A stretch of 44,912 nt of DNA from IMG/VR virus record IMGVR_UViG_3300028800_000152, positions 1-44,912 of that record; one strand, given 5' to 3'. The position numbers and the translations under genes are program-made. Positions 28,701-35,589 of the stretch are shown here, in pieces (position 1 is the first letter of the stretch; each line of letters starts with the position of its first letter). This DNA comes from a virus. The notes below the pieces were generated by a model, which was given only the letters and a program-made list of their open reading frames with translations, did no database searches and was not told the origin of the DNA.

Positions 28701-28880
28701 GACGGCTGCGGCTTGGGTGGCGGCCCTGACGTGCTCGGCGTCGCGCGCGAGCGCCCGCATGATCTTCGTCGTCGCGTTGGGCTCGGCGGCCTTAACCTCG
28801 CTCGCAGCCGGCTTGCGGCCGGCGCCTGGCCGGTAGCCGCCCCAGCTTTTTTGCGCCTGCGGCTTGCGCTTTTTGGCCAT
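25728..28880 (-). CDS. Portal protein (DUF1073/Acb1-like family) fused to zinc metalloprotease
   Basis: A 1050-residue protein. Residues 15-24 read GYRPGAGRKP, a motif common in phage head proteins. Residues about 60-560 resemble DUF1073 portals (now named after anti-CBASS Acb1): NPFRLPEHPP, QRPEYRVMSETIADDATRKW, DIWLKTRQSIGDLIHAFSVM. Portals form the dodecameric DNA gate at one capsid vertex. After an acidic linker comes KHKRRKDGKFGSGGGG (about 702-717). The C-terminal domain has AHEIEHAKF (HExxH, about 886-890), the zincin zinc site. The start at 28880 overlaps the upstream stop; 93 codons of open frame before it are Arg-rich noise. Confidence 0.85.
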   Translation of the reverse strand: MAKKRKPQAQKSWGGYRPGAGRKPAASEVKAAEPNATTKIMRALARDAEHVRAATQAAAVESRNPFRLPEHPPRAMPSKHLRMAMDENLTWGANQWSVLGTGAALGAVGAQGLFFLGYPFLSELAQRPEYRVMSETIADDATRKWIDYDVVGDAEEMRARAKQDTEDPEGKQERREKRLKAADKMEKVKEIKDHQERIRLRDAMYALCRDDGFFGRAHMYMDFGTDLDGAGDDELRTPIGNGRDELSRTKVARNSFRAVRPIEAVWTYPMTYNAVNPLRHDWYNPQQWYVMGKELHVSRLLTFIGHPVPDLLKPAYSFGGISLSQLAKPYVDIWLKTRQSIGDLIHAFSVMVLSTDMQAILQDDGRGGLLRRMDTFNTFRDNKGTFLLNKATEEFHNVSVPLSGLHELQAQAQEHMMSVVRIPDVKFTGLNPTGLNASSEGVLRAYYDTIGAYQNRFQRPNLTRVINFEQLSLFGDIDPGITFNFEPLWEMNPKEIAELQKMEAERDQVYIDTGVLAPKEVRSRVIDDTEMPYADLNPEEVPELREEEEEGLEPKEGRPQPLAEAGPGLGSQPDNEAPPPAKDEEVPEVRGLPWGDLYEWMRGYDLPSHRGETAIAKEPPAGSEAARKGLRVGSRVSYERGGERRPGRVFGFVANDEGAATVAILDAEIDAVRFVGDDQVSPRAVLSEDRVPFASDADWDEAKHKRRKDGKFGSGGGGASSESAGGAGSEGEGGDDKPLRKLDEKEQKIWDLNQKRLKILSDENASAEDYEAVEAEMEKLGWQWGDAIPGSRDEERRRINAEIEKEEAEKARRMFTKATPEYTMAMAKQISKKMGFDISKIQTTDEVKTFSLNGRDYKYAGSCDLSTGEIMMYTEQLTEASAAGVVAHEIEHAKFQKVINTVREDAHEVMKKIRKYDEGKPRKEEAMKPDGSLREPYASEFPLYTAWHEAYGSKDHEVFANSDGVSNYSEEYWKAWRKGECSTDIAFHETLAEMARIRLETGTWPEHRWSPGEASLHQKRGRIAEKAHREGAKAWRNLFKLVDKIYKDAA

Positions 28881-29371
28881 CAGCCGGCCTTTCGGCGGCG
28901 GTCGCGGTCGGCGTTGGCCACGCGCATGGCCGTCAGCGATGGTAGCGGCTTGTCCTCGGTTTCCGGCTTTGGCGGCGGCGGCAGGATGGCGGCGGGCACG
29001 AGCAGATCGTACGAGTCGTCGGTCACGCGCACGACCTCGCAGCGCACGCCGTCGAATATCTCGTCGCCGAAGCGCGGCACGTAGCCGAAGCGGATGACGA
29101 CGAAGCTCTTGAAGTCGGTGCCCTTGACCGCGCCCTTGGTGCCGGGAGGCACGCCGCAAAGCCGCAGCTTGCCCTCATCCTCGCCGGTGCCGACGAACAG
29201 CCGGAACAGCTTGGCCTGCGAGATCATGATGACCGCGGGCACGGTCACGATCAGCTTCGGCCTGGTGCCTTCCTTCGGCAGCTGGCCCTTGCGGTGGTGC
29301 CGCGTGTAGGACAGCGACGCCGTCGGCGGCTCATTGGCTTTGGTGATGGTTTCCAGCTCGTCGAAGGGCAT
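28880..29371 (-). CDS. Hypothetical 163-residue protein upstream of the portal
   Basis: It begins MPFDELETITKANEPPTASL. A beta-rich centre (KLIVTVPAVIMISQAKLFRLF, KSFVVIRFGYVPRFGDEIFDG, DSYDLLVPAAIL) is followed by a Pro-rich stretch and a basic end. One-base overlap with the portal start suggests co-translation and perhaps a structural or head-assembly role. No family recognised. Confidence 0.7.
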   Translation of the reverse strand: MPFDELETITKANEPPTASLSYTRHHRKGQLPKEGTRPKLIVTVPAVIMISQAKLFRLFVGTGEDEGKLRLCGVPPGTKGAVKGTDFKSFVVIRFGYVPRFGDEIFDGVRCEVVRVTDDSYDLLVPAAILPPPPKPETEDKPLPSLTAMRVANADRDRRRKAG

Positions 29372-29631
29372 CAGTGCACCCCGACCGTCGTCAGGCCCGT
29401 CGTGTCACCGTACGTGGGCGTGAGACGATTTGGGCGGTAGCAGTTGCACACACCGCTTTGTCGGCAGGCGTCGCAGCCTATGGTCGGCGAAGTCGGCCAC
29501 GACGGGGCCGGCACGAACACGGGCACGAATGTGATCTGTGGCGTGGCCTGGCCGCCGTGGTCGCACGTGTCTTTGTCGGGGGCCACGCCGCGGCCGCAGG
29601 CGGGGCAGATCCAAGGCTTGCGCTCGTTCAT
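29371..29631 (-). CDS. Zinc-ribbon protein
   Basis: An 86-residue protein. CPACGRGVAPDKDTCDHGG (residues about 8-26) forms a zinc ribbon, and a second cluster CDACRQSGVCNC (about 57-68) follows a Pro/Val-rich stretch. The start at 29631 has AAGGAATC before it. Short proteins with the CPACGRGVAP motif are frequent in phages of alphaproteobacteria (recalled). Function unknown. Confidence 0.68.
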   Translation of the reverse strand: MNERKPWICPACGRGVAPDKDTCDHGGQATPQITFVPVFVPAPSWPTSPTIGCDACRQSGVCNCYRPNRLTPTYGDTTGLTTVGVH

Positions 29632-29679
29632 TCTTGATTCCTTGATTTCGGAATCAAGTTGCACGGGAAGGTTGACTGG

Positions 29680-29880
29680 TCAAACGCCTTTCAGCCGCGC
29701 GAGCTTGTTGTAGGCTTCGATGATCGCCTGCTTGCTGTGCGTCGACAGCCTCGAAAACGGCATGTCGCGCGGGAACTGCGGGTTGAGCCGCTTGATCAAC
29801 GCCATCGCTTTTTGCTGCCGGGCGTGGCGATTGCGGCTTTGGCGGCGCGCGCGACAGCACCTACCTCGTTGATTGCTCAT
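29680..29880 (-). CDS. Small basic protein
   Basis: A 66-residue, very basic protein (MSNQRGRCCRARRQSRNRHA...), then a helical end (HSKQAIIEAYNKLARLKGV) with an FPRDMPFSRLS turn. Likely binds nucleic acid. It overlaps the end of the upstream gene by 20 bases. Confidence 0.6.
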   Translation of the reverse strand: MSNQRGRCCRARRQSRNRHARQQKAMALIKRLNPQFPRDMPFSRLSTHSKQAIIEAYNKLARLKGV

Positions 29881-30040
29881 GGCCGGCGTACTCCGTTGTG
29901 CGGATGCCGCAGCGCGGGCACCACTTGGTGCGCGTCGACGCGTTGGCGTTGATGATCTGCAAATCATGGCCGCAGTCGCCGCGGGCGAAGGCCACAGCCT
30001 CTTTGGCGCCCTCGATGATTCTCTTGGCCGCCTCGCTCAT
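29861..30040 (-). CDS. Small zinc-binding protein
   Basis: A 59-residue protein with an N-terminal helix and CGHDLQI (residues about 23-29) plus CPRCG (about 41-45), a one-zinc site. ATG at 30040 after GGAG, overlapping the upstream stop (ATGA). Confidence 0.63.
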   Translation of the reverse strand: MSEAAKRIIEGAKEAVAFARGDCGHDLQIINANASTRTKWCPRCGIRTTEYAGHEQSTR

Positions 30041-30234
30041 TGCGGCTTGCTCCAAGGCTGGTCGTCGCCGGCGATCGCGCGCTCAGCGAAGGCGGTCATC
30101 CTGTCGGCGAACTCGCGCCGCACGATGCCCTGGTCGGCAAGGTCGCGAGCTGTAGCCGCCACCTTGCGCATGCGCTCGTGGCAGCTCGCGATCTCTTCGT
30201 CGATGAACTTCTGCAACGCTTCGTCGGTGATCAT
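30037..30234 (-). CDS. Hypothetical helical protein
   Basis: A 65-residue helical protein (MITDEALQKFIDEEIASCHE...) of alternating acidic and basic residues, ending DDQPWSKPQ. ATGA overlaps on both sides place it in a tightly coupled run. Function unknown. Confidence 0.65.
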   Translation of the reverse strand: MITDEALQKFIDEEIASCHERMRKVAATARDLADQGIVRREFADRMTAFAERAIAGDDQPWSKPQ

Positions 30235-30341
30235 GGTCCCCAATCCGGGTATCCTTCGGGCCATCCGCAATAACGAAATATCACGACCAGCCAGATGATT
30301 GAGACTGCCGCGCCGCCGAAAATAAGCAATGGCTGGGTCAT
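30231..30341 (-). CDS. Small single-pass membrane protein
   Basis: A 36-residue peptide: MTQPLLIFGGAAVSIIWLVV is one membrane helix, then a short polar tail with a Trp/Pro/Gly-rich end. ATGA overlaps on both sides support translation. It could be a lysis or anchor peptide; nothing more can be said. Confidence 0.6.
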   Translation of the reverse strand: MTQPLLIFGGAAVSIIWLVVIFRYCGWPEGYPDWGP

Positions 30342-30484
30342 AGCGTCAGCTCGACCTCGGCCTCGTCAGCGAGCTGCTGGATGAGCGCGTCGAAGTCGAC
30401 CTCGAGGTCGGTTGTCTCGACGAGCACCTCGAGCAGATCGAGGTAGCCCTTGGCCCATTTCGGCAGCACGAGGCGAATCTCCAT
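30338..30484 (-). CDS. Small acidic protein
   Basis: A 48-residue acidic helical protein (MEIRLVLPKWAKGYLDLLEV...). ATGA overlap with the next gene. No strong ribosome binding site upstream (GGAGG lies after, not before, the start). Function unknown. Confidence 0.58.
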   Translation of the reverse strand: MEIRLVLPKWAKGYLDLLEVLVETTDLEVDFDALIQQLADEAEVELTL

Positions 30485-30506
30485 TCACGGAGGTTAACAG
30501 GGGACG

Positions 30507-31163
30507 TTAGCCGAGGCGAAACGAAAACACTCCGGGTTGCGGCTGTGCCTGTGCATCGGCAGGGCGCGGATCAAACTTGAACTCGTAGTCGTCGAGCAGC
30601 TTGAGCGCCAGCTCGCGGACCTTGACGCCCTCGGTCGCGCCTTGCTCCTGCGCGAGCGCGTGAGCGACCTGGCGGTCGAACATCGCAAGCAGCACGTCGC
30701 GGCCCGGGCGCTTCTTCTTGCGCGAGAGCCGCTTGATCATGTCCTTGTGGAAGTCGGCGGCCTGCCGCCAGCGGCCGATGGAGAAGCGCACGACGCCGAG
30801 GTCGTCGGTGACGTGCTTGCGGCAGGCGGCGATTATGTCGACGTAGCGCGGGTCGTGCACCTTGTCGAAGTTCTGCAGGTAGTTATTGAGCAAGTTGCCG
30901 AAGAACTGCTCGATCAGCTGGCCGGCGGCGACCGCCGTCGTGTCGGGCTTGTCGTCTTCGAGGCGGCCGGTCTCGTCGTAGGTCTTGCGCTTGGCGGGGT
31001 CCGTCAGCACGGCCAACGAGCGCGAGGCCCGGCGGAACGCTTCCGCGTTGCCGTTCTCGGTGTCCGGGTGCGTCTGCTTGGCGCGGCGCCGGAAGGCCTT
31101 GCGGACGTCGGCCTCGGTAGCGTCGCGCTCGACGCCTAGTTCGGTGTAAGGGTCGAAAGTCAT
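30507..31163 (-). CDS. J-domain (DnaJ-like) protein
   Basis: A 218-residue protein. Residues 4-65 are a J domain: FDPYTELGVERDATEADVRK, HPD at 32-34 and a KRKTYDETG helix IV. HPD stimulates Hsp70 ATPase, so it probably recruits host DnaK. There is no G/F region, zinc finger or substrate-binding domain of DnaJ. The C-terminal 150 residues are specific to this protein. Phage J-domain proteins may help replication-complex remodelling or head assembly. Confidence 0.85.
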   Translation of the reverse strand: MTFDPYTELGVERDATEADVRKAFRRRAKQTHPDTENGNAEAFRRASRSLAVLTDPAKRKTYDETGRLEDDKPDTTAVAAGQLIEQFFGNLLNNYLQNFDKVHDPRYVDIIAACRKHVTDDLGVVRFSIGRWRQAADFHKDMIKRLSRKKKRPGRDVLLAMFDRQVAHALAQEQGATEGVKVRELALKLLDDYEFKFDPRPADAQAQPQPGVFSFRLG

Positions 31164-31165
31164 CC

Positions 31166-31396
31166 TTACGGGTCCTCGGTGATGGTTGTCTCGCCGTATT
31201 GCGCCTTCACTTCCCACGATCTGCCGCAAGTCAGACAGCCCCATATCGTTCTTGTGATGTTCTGGTTGCGGTTGGTGAGCCTGCCGTTGCGGTCGTACAT
31301 CGGCGTCCAGCCAATGCACGTGGAGACGCTGCCTTGGCTCGACAACGAGCAGTCGGCACGCGCGCAATCTTTCGTCAGCCGCTCGACGATGCTCAC
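31166..31396 (-). CDS. Cysteine-containing hypothetical protein
   Basis: A 76-residue protein with a GTG start after AAGGGG. Four or more Cys (CARADC, about residues 11-16; CLTCG, about 54-58) suggest one zinc site; ITRTIWGCLTCGRSW is ribbon-like. It lies between the J-domain gene and another zinc-type gene. Confidence 0.65.
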   Translation of the reverse strand: MSIVERLTKDCARADCSLSSQGSVSTCIGWTPMYDRNGRLTNRNQNITRTIWGCLTCGRSWEVKAQYGETTITEDP

Positions 31397-31418
31397 TTTA
31401 TCGGCCCCTTCTGGTTGC

Positions 31419-31802
31419 TCATTCTGCCGCCGTGAACGGGTATTGAATCATTACCTCCGCCTCGATCGCTGCGTCGCGCTCCTTGATGACGTCGTCGGGC
31501 GGCACCGGGTATGATCGTATGGAGGAATTGACCGATCCGTGCTTCTCTGCCCATCGGTCCATCCAACCTTTGAGCAAGTTGCCGCGCATGCGCTCGCGGT
31601 CGCGCCAAGTATCCAAGCATCCCAGCCGGCAGAAATGGTGCGGCCGGCTGATCGGCTCGTAGATCATCATATCGGCCATGTATTGGAGGTTGTCGGCCAG
31701 CGGCTTGCTCTCCGACTGGAGCACCAGCCTGTAATCGACGCTGTTCCAGCGCGTGCTGATATCGCCGCCGCAGCCGTCGCACGTGACTTTTTCGTTTCTC
31801 AT
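31419..31802 (-). CDS. Zinc-binding hypothetical protein
   Basis: A 127-residue protein: CDGCGGDI (residues 7-14) and HHFCRLGCLDTW (about 53-64) pair as a treble-clef-like zinc site. The C-terminal half is helical and ends EAEVMIQYPFTAAE. It starts at the last codon of the upstream gene. Confidence 0.68.
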   Translation of the reverse strand: MRNEKVTCDGCGGDISTRWNSVDYRLVLQSESKPLADNLQYMADMMIYEPISRPHHFCRLGCLDTWRDRERMRGNLLKGWMDRWAEKHGSVNSSIRSYPVPPDDVIKERDAAIEAEVMIQYPFTAAE

Positions 31803-31984
31803 CAGGATTCCCTTGCGGCGTCGTCCATGTAGTCCGATTCGTCGTCGACGTCGGCCGCCTCGAAGTGCTCGCACACGGTGCACACCCATGCGTCGACCAT
31901 GATGCCGACGTCGGGCTCGGCGTCTTCGCGAACCATGTCTGCACCGCAGAGCGGGCACTCGTGCATCAGCGGCTTGCTCGTCAC
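31802..31984 (-). CDS. Small zinc-ribbon protein
   Basis: About 60 residues from a GTG that overlaps the upstream stop (GTGA); an ATG at 31966 is the alternative. CPLCGADM and CTVCEHF make a classic two-knuckle zinc ribbon, followed by a very acidic tail (ADVDDESDYMDD). Confidence 0.65.
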   Translation of the reverse strand: MTSKPLMHECPLCGADMVREDAEPDVGIMVDAWVCTVCEHFEAADVDDESDYMDDAARES

Positions 31985-32370
31985 TTCACCGGCCCCGCGT
32001 AGCGCCAGCCGGCGCGGAAAGCCGCGGTTGGACTCTGGCCCTTGGTTTCTTCGCCATCGACGATGAACCACCAGTGGCCATCCCACTTCGCTATCGTGCG
32101 CAGATGGCCGGAAGAGAACGTGTTCGACAGCCGCGCCTTTTCCAGCCAATGAAAGCCCACGTCGGGGTACGGGCCGCCTTCCGGGACCGTGCTGATCGCC
32201 TTCGGGTCGGCCCCGGCATCGAGCAGCATGTCGCTGACGATGCCCAGTAACTTCTTGAGCCGGTTGTTGAGCGTGCAGGCATCGAGCGGCTCTACGGTGT
32301 CGTTCAGGTCGTCTCGGAGGAGGTCGAGCTTCTCGAGCGCGGCGTTGAGCCTGGTTTTCGGTTCGGTCAT
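31981..32370 (-). CDS. Hypothetical 129-residue protein
   Basis: An N-terminal helical region (LNAALEKLDLLRDDLNDTVE...) is followed by a beta part with GHWWFIVDGEETKGQSPTAAF. This C-terminal part resembles small phage domains that follow coiled coils. No family recognised. Confidence 0.65.
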   Translation of the reverse strand: MTEPKTRLNAALEKLDLLRDDLNDTVEPLDACTLNNRLKKLLGIVSDMLLDAGADPKAISTVPEGGPYPDVGFHWLEKARLSNTFSSGHLRTIAKWDGHWWFIVDGEETKGQSPTAAFRAGWRYAGPVK

Positions 32371-32374
32371 TGTC

Positions 32375-32659
32375 TCAGCTCCTGCTTTGCCTCTTCGACA
32401 GCAGCCAGCCGCCGTCGCCGCGGCAGCGCTCGCAGCGGTCGTACTGGATGGGCAGCGTGCCGTTCGACTTCACGCGCGCCAACGCCTCGACCTCCGTCAT
32501 GGAGACCAGCAGCGTGGCCTTCGTGTAACCGCGGCCTTTGCACTCGGGGCATCGCTTGAAATCGAGGCCGACATTCCTGGCCGCTTGCTGCAGGCTGAGG
32601 CTGGGTTTGCCGTCGCTGCGAGGATCGCGCGTTTCCTCAATTTGATTGTATGTCAGCAT
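32375..32659 (-). CDS. DnaJ-type zinc-finger protein
   Basis: About 94 residues. CPECKGRG (about residues 37-44) and CERCRGDG (about 76-83) are two DnaJ-type CxxCxGxG repeats. ATG at 32659 is weakly supported; another ATG ten codons upstream exists. With the J-domain gene about 1.2 kb downstream, the pair splits the two parts of a DnaJ into separate genes, though the same motif occurs in many proteins here. Confidence 0.65.
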   Translation of the reverse strand: MLTYNQIEETRDPRSDGKPSLSLQQAARNVGLDFKRCPECKGRGYTKATLLVSMTEVEALARVKSNGTLPIQYDRCERCRGDGGWLLSKRQSRS

Positions 32660-32801
32660 CGCGTTTCTCAATGCGGCGAAAGGTTTCATCGAATCGCCGC
32701 CGCAGTTCCGCCCACGCTTCCGACTTGCGTTGGCGGAACAGCTCGCGATTCGTGATTGGCTTGATCCCGGCCTTGATGATCTCGTCGAGCTTGTTCGTCA
32801 C
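32637..32801 (-). CDS. Hypothetical 54-residue helical protein
   Basis: A GTG start overlaps the upstream stop (GTGA). The product (MTNKLDEIIKAGIKPITNRE...) is a charged helical protein. It ends inside the start of the zinc-finger gene, in a different phase. Both frames have coding character. Confidence 0.6.
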   Translation of the reverse strand: MTNKLDEIIKAGIKPITNRELFRQRKSEAWAELRRRFDETFRRIEKRDADIQSN

Positions 32802-33088
32802 TGCACCGGCCCCACGTTCGGCGTCGCGGGCGCCGAGGGCGGCGCCGACGTTGCTGGCGCTGCCGGCGGCGTCATCTGGAAGATGCCGCTGAGCGCGGCC
32901 GCACGCATCAGTATCGCCACCGCGCCCATCGACGCTACTTCGGGGGCAGCGACCGCAATCAGCGCGGCCTTGCCCTCGCCGTCGACGGTGTAGACGAGGT
33001 ACTGCGCGGCGGCGTCGAGCAGCGCCTTGGCCTGCGTGCGGGCCTCGATCTTGGCGAGCGCGAGCTGTTCGGGGGTGACGTCGGGCAT
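32798..33088 (-). CDS. Alanine-rich hypothetical protein
   Basis: A 96-residue protein after AAAGGAG. A helical N-terminus (MPDVTPEQLALAKIEARTQA...), a central hydrophobic stretch and a C-terminal Pro/Ala-rich tail (PPAAPATSAPPSAPATPN). It may be a structural or spacer protein. Function unknown. Confidence 0.65.
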   Translation of the reverse strand: MPDVTPEQLALAKIEARTQAKALLDAAAQYLVYTVDGEGKAALIAVAAPEVASMGAVAILMRAAALSGIFQMTPPAAPATSAPPSAPATPNVGPVQ

Positions 33089-33090
33089 TT

Positions 33091-33261
33091 TCAATCTCCT
33101 TTGTTTAGGTCTTTCCAGATTTTCATCGCCCAGGCGCCGGCTATCGCGCCGTTCGTCATGGGGTTCTCGGGATTCGCGTATTTCAACACCAGCAAAACAA
33201 ATACGCCGCTTGCAACCGAGAAGATTGCTCTAAAGACGTCGTTCCACTGCTTTTGCGTCAT
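33091..33261 (-). CDS. Small membrane protein
   Basis: A 56-residue protein: FRAIFSVASGVFVLLVLKYA is a membrane helix (about residues 11-30), with a second weakly hydrophobic part (NGAIAGAWAMKIW). It clusters with two other small membrane proteins; one of them may be a holin, but none has a decisive signature. Confidence 0.62.
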   Translation of the reverse strand: MTQKQWNDVFRAIFSVASGVFVLLVLKYANPENPMTNGAIAGAWAMKIWKDLNKGD

Positions 33262-33473
33262 GTTCGCCAACGTGTGCAACCGTAAAGCGCGCGTTCATCG
33301 TCCTGCAGGTCGGCCGAGTCAACCTCGGGCGGCACGAACACGGGCAGCGGACCGGGCAGGCGCCGGCCGAGCGCGTGTACGGCAGGCTTGGCCGCGGCGA
33401 GCAGCAACCGGCACGCGAGCGTCAGCACGGCGACTTCGATTTGGCGGCGCGGACTCAGCATAATCTTCGCCAT
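33258..33473 (-). CDS. Hypothetical 71-residue protein
   Basis: It begins MAKIMLSPRRQIEVAVLTLA. An amphipathic or weakly membrane-spanning helix, then a Pro-rich segment (RRLPGPLPVFVPPE) and an acidic end. ATGA overlap with the downstream membrane protein. It sits in the small membrane-protein cluster. Confidence 0.6.
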   Translation of the reverse strand: MAKIMLSPRRQIEVAVLTLACRLLLAAAKPAVHALGRRLPGPLPVFVPPEVDSADLQDDERALYGCTRWRT

Positions 33474-33646
33474 GTCACCCACGTGAGAAAGAGGTCAACG
33501 GCGATCAAAACGGCGTTAATGACCGCCAAAGAATATAACCCGTTCATCAACGCGACGATGCCGGTGCCTACCGCCAAAACAGCAATCGTCGGGCAGAAAA
33601 CTCGTAAAATCCACGTCGAGGTCAATGTCACCTTGTCGTCGATCAT
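33455..33646 (-). CDS. Two-helix membrane protein
   Basis: A 63-residue protein after AAGGA. Two hydrophobic segments (WILRVFCPTIAVLAVGTGIV and YSLAVINAVLIAVDLFLTWV) with a short loop and a basic end give a class II holin-like topology. No endolysin gene is visible nearby, so holin is only a possibility. Confidence 0.65.
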   Translation of the reverse strand: MIDDKVTLTSTWILRVFCPTIAVLAVGTGIVALMNGLYSLAVINAVLIAVDLFLTWVTWRRLC

Positions 33647-33964
33647 TTAGTTTCGGTCCTTCTCGTTGACGGTGAGGATGCGCTTGCCGTATTGGCCGGC
33701 GGCGTGGGCTGCGCGGTGGTCCGCGATTGCCCTGCAGATGCGCTCGGCGCACATGTTAGCGAACGCCAATGCCTTCTTCGGCGTGTCGGTGATGTCCGAC
33801 GTCGAGGCCGCGAACCCGATGGTGGCGATGCAAGAGGCCACGATGTCTTCGCTGATGAAAACGATGGTGCTGCCGTCGCCGTAACGCCGCCCGACGTCGA
33901 AGATGGCCTTCGTGATCGCGGTCGTTATCGCCCATTCATATCTCTCGGCGTCGGGCTCGTTCAT
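33647..33964 (-). CDS. Hypothetical 105-residue protein
   Basis: It begins MNEPDAERYEWAITTAITKA. Helical, with a central GDGSTIVFISEDIVASCIAT and three Cys. ATGA overlap with the upstream gene supports this start. No family recognised. Confidence 0.65.
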   Translation of the reverse strand: MNEPDAERYEWAITTAITKAIFDVGRRYGDGSTIVFISEDIVASCIATIGFAASTSDITDTPKKALAFANMCAERICRAIADHRAAHAAGQYGKRILTVNEKDRN

Positions 33965-34143
33965 TGCCAGTCCTCGCACTTGGCTTCCATTGCGATCGAC
34001 GTGGCATCGGTCGGCAGCGGCACGGCGTTGATGCGCGCTGCTGCTTCCTCGCATGTCGGCCGGTCCATCGGCCCGGCGAAATAAGTTTTGATCTCCTTCG
34101 CCGGGTAGGCGGCGAGCACCATGATGACGAGGAAGGTCGTCAC
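33961..34143 (-). CDS. Small secreted or membrane-anchored protein
   Basis: A 60-residue protein. MTTFLVIMVLAAYPA is a short signal or anchor, followed by a soluble part with two Cys (CEEAA...CEDW), the usual look of small exported phage proteins. ATGA overlaps on both sides. Confidence 0.63.
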   Translation of the reverse strand: MTTFLVIMVLAAYPAKEIKTYFAGPMDRPTCEEAAARINAVPLPTDATSIAMEAKCEDWQ

Positions 34144-34694
34144 GCTTTCCTCCGCTCCAGCACGCGCTCCAGCGCCTCGCGCATGAACTGGTAGGCCTGG
34201 TGCTTTTCAATGCGGCCGTCGAGGTAGCGCGAGGCCGAGCCCCAATTTTGGATATCGGCGGTCACCTCGGCAACGACCTCGCGCGCGACCTCTTCCTGGC
34301 GCGCGGCCACGCGCTGTTCCAGCGTTGCGGACGCCTCCTTCGAGACGACGTTGACGATGCCACCGAATGGCGTAACGAGGCCGTCGCTTGGCCCCCGCCG
34401 AAACTCGATCAGGTTTTTATCGAGCATCTGGCGGGCGAGCTGCATGGCGATGCCGGACCGAAGTATCGTCTCGATGTTGTCGCCGTAACCATCGAGAACA
34501 CGATCCACTTCGGTCAGCGTGACGACCTTTGAGAACGCCACGGTGTCGGCCTTGCACTCCGGGCACGCGTAATCCTTGTAAGCGACTTCGCCGGCTTCTG
34601 GCGGCAGCACGCCGTCGCCGTAGACGACCTTGGCCGGCCGATAGAGCGCCAGCCGCACGTAGCGGCGACCTTGGCAACACGGGCATTCGCTCAT
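34140..34694 (-). CDS. Zinc-binding hypothetical protein
   Basis: A 184-residue protein: CPCCQGRRYV (residues 4-13) and CPECKAD (about 44-50) form a zinc finger. The rest is a charged helical region (LEQRVAARQEEVAREVVAEV...) likely to form a coiled coil. Function unknown. Confidence 0.68.
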   Translation of the reverse strand: MSECPCCQGRRYVRLALYRPAKVVYGDGVLPPEAGEVAYKDYACPECKADTVAFSKVVTLTEVDRVLDGYGDNIETILRSGIAMQLARQMLDKNLIEFRRGPSDGLVTPFGGIVNVVSKEASATLEQRVAARQEEVAREVVAEVTADIQNWGSASRYLDGRIEKHQAYQFMREALERVLERRKA

Positions 34695-35074
34695 TGCCGC
34701 CTCGCCTCATAAGGCACCCCGCTCGGCGGGAGTTGATCGAAACGGTGCGGCACGTAGGTGATGTCGAGCGTCTGATAGAGCGTGCGAGCGCGCTTCGCAG
34801 CCGAATTGCGCACGTCATAAATGCTATCGACCACTGTCACGATATGGTCCGTGACCCAGTAGTCGATCACCACCTCATAGAAGGCGATGCCATTGAATTG
34901 GGCGTGTTCGAGAATGCGAACCCCGCGAGCTTGATACTTTTCGTGTTTCATTACGTCGCGCTCATCGCGTTCCCAATCGATTTCGCGACTGAATAAAATG
35001 CGACCGGTTTCAATAATCGCAATCGCGATAAGTGCAGCCTGGATTGCGAGACGATCAACAAATCGCTGTAACAT
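34691..35074 (-). CDS. Hypothetical 127-residue protein with N-terminal anchor
   Basis: Residues about 10-25 (IQAALIAIAIIETGRI) are hydrophobic and may anchor it in the membrane. A soluble alpha/beta part follows (FNGIAFYEVVIDYWVTDHIV...). It follows GGAGAGC and overlaps the downstream gene by four bases. Confidence 0.65.
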   Translation of the reverse strand: MLQRFVDRLAIQAALIAIAIIETGRILFSREIDWERDERDVMKHEKYQARGVRILEHAQFNGIAFYEVVIDYWVTDHIVTVVDSIYDVRNSAAKRARTLYQTLDITYVPHRFDQLPPSGVPYEARRQ

Positions 35075-35089
35075 GGTGCTCTCCTTTGC

Positions 35090-35287
35090 TCATTTTAGGT
35101 TGCTAACGTAGCCGACTTCCATCAGCGCGAAGGCGGCGAACACTTTCCACAACTGGTGCGGGGCGACGACGGCCGCGAGCAAGAACGCGGCAGCGAGCGG
35201 TGCGAGTGCAAACACTTTGCGGCCGGTCGCGCCGAGCAGCATGCCGATGACGAAGGCAATGACGAAGGCGGCAGCGAGGCGCATCAT
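35090..35287 (-). CDS. Small membrane protein
   Basis: A 65-residue hydrophobic protein (MMRLAAAFVIAFVIGMLLGA...) with two or three membrane helices and few charges. ATGA overlap with the upstream gene. It is another holin-like candidate without proof. Confidence 0.63.
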   Translation of the reverse strand: MMRLAAAFVIAFVIGMLLGATGRKVFALAPLAAAFLLAAVVAPHQLWKVFAAFALMEVGYVSNLK

Positions 35288-35589
35288 GCGCCTGCTTGCG
35301 TCGGCGGTATCAACTTTTTGATTGCCCGCGACACGTCCCGCAGATTGCCCATGCGCAGATTGAGGGCGGTTTGTCGGCCGCTGGCGGTGAGCGTGCCGCC
35401 GCAAATCATGAAGTCATCGGGCAAGTCGACGTTTTCGATAGCGTTGGCGAAGAGCGTAAGCACCACCTTAGCAATGTCGATCTCTCGGTTTTGGGCGTCC
35501 GCGAGCATTCGGGCCCGCAGCGCTTGATTCTCACGTTCGAGATCGTGGCCGATAACGAGCAGCGTTTCGATTTTCTTCTTCAGGCTCAT
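35284..35589 (-). CDS. Hypothetical coiled-coil protein
   Basis: A 101-residue protein: an N-terminal helix (MSLKKKIETLLVIGHDLERE...) with heptad-like spacing, a central CGGTLTASGRQTALN and a C-terminal amphipathic helix. ATGA overlaps on both sides. Confidence 0.65.
   Translation of the reverse strand: MSLKKKIETLLVIGHDLERENQALRARMLADAQNREIDIAKVVLTLFANAIENVDLPDDFMICGGTLTASGRQTALNLRMGNLRDVSRAIKKLIPPTQAGA

Noticed and set aside
28881-29159. Ninety-three extra codons upstream of the portal start
   Set aside because: They overlap the 28880-29371 gene out of frame and are Arg/Ala/Gly noise; the downstream ATG overlaps a stop in the usual coupled way.
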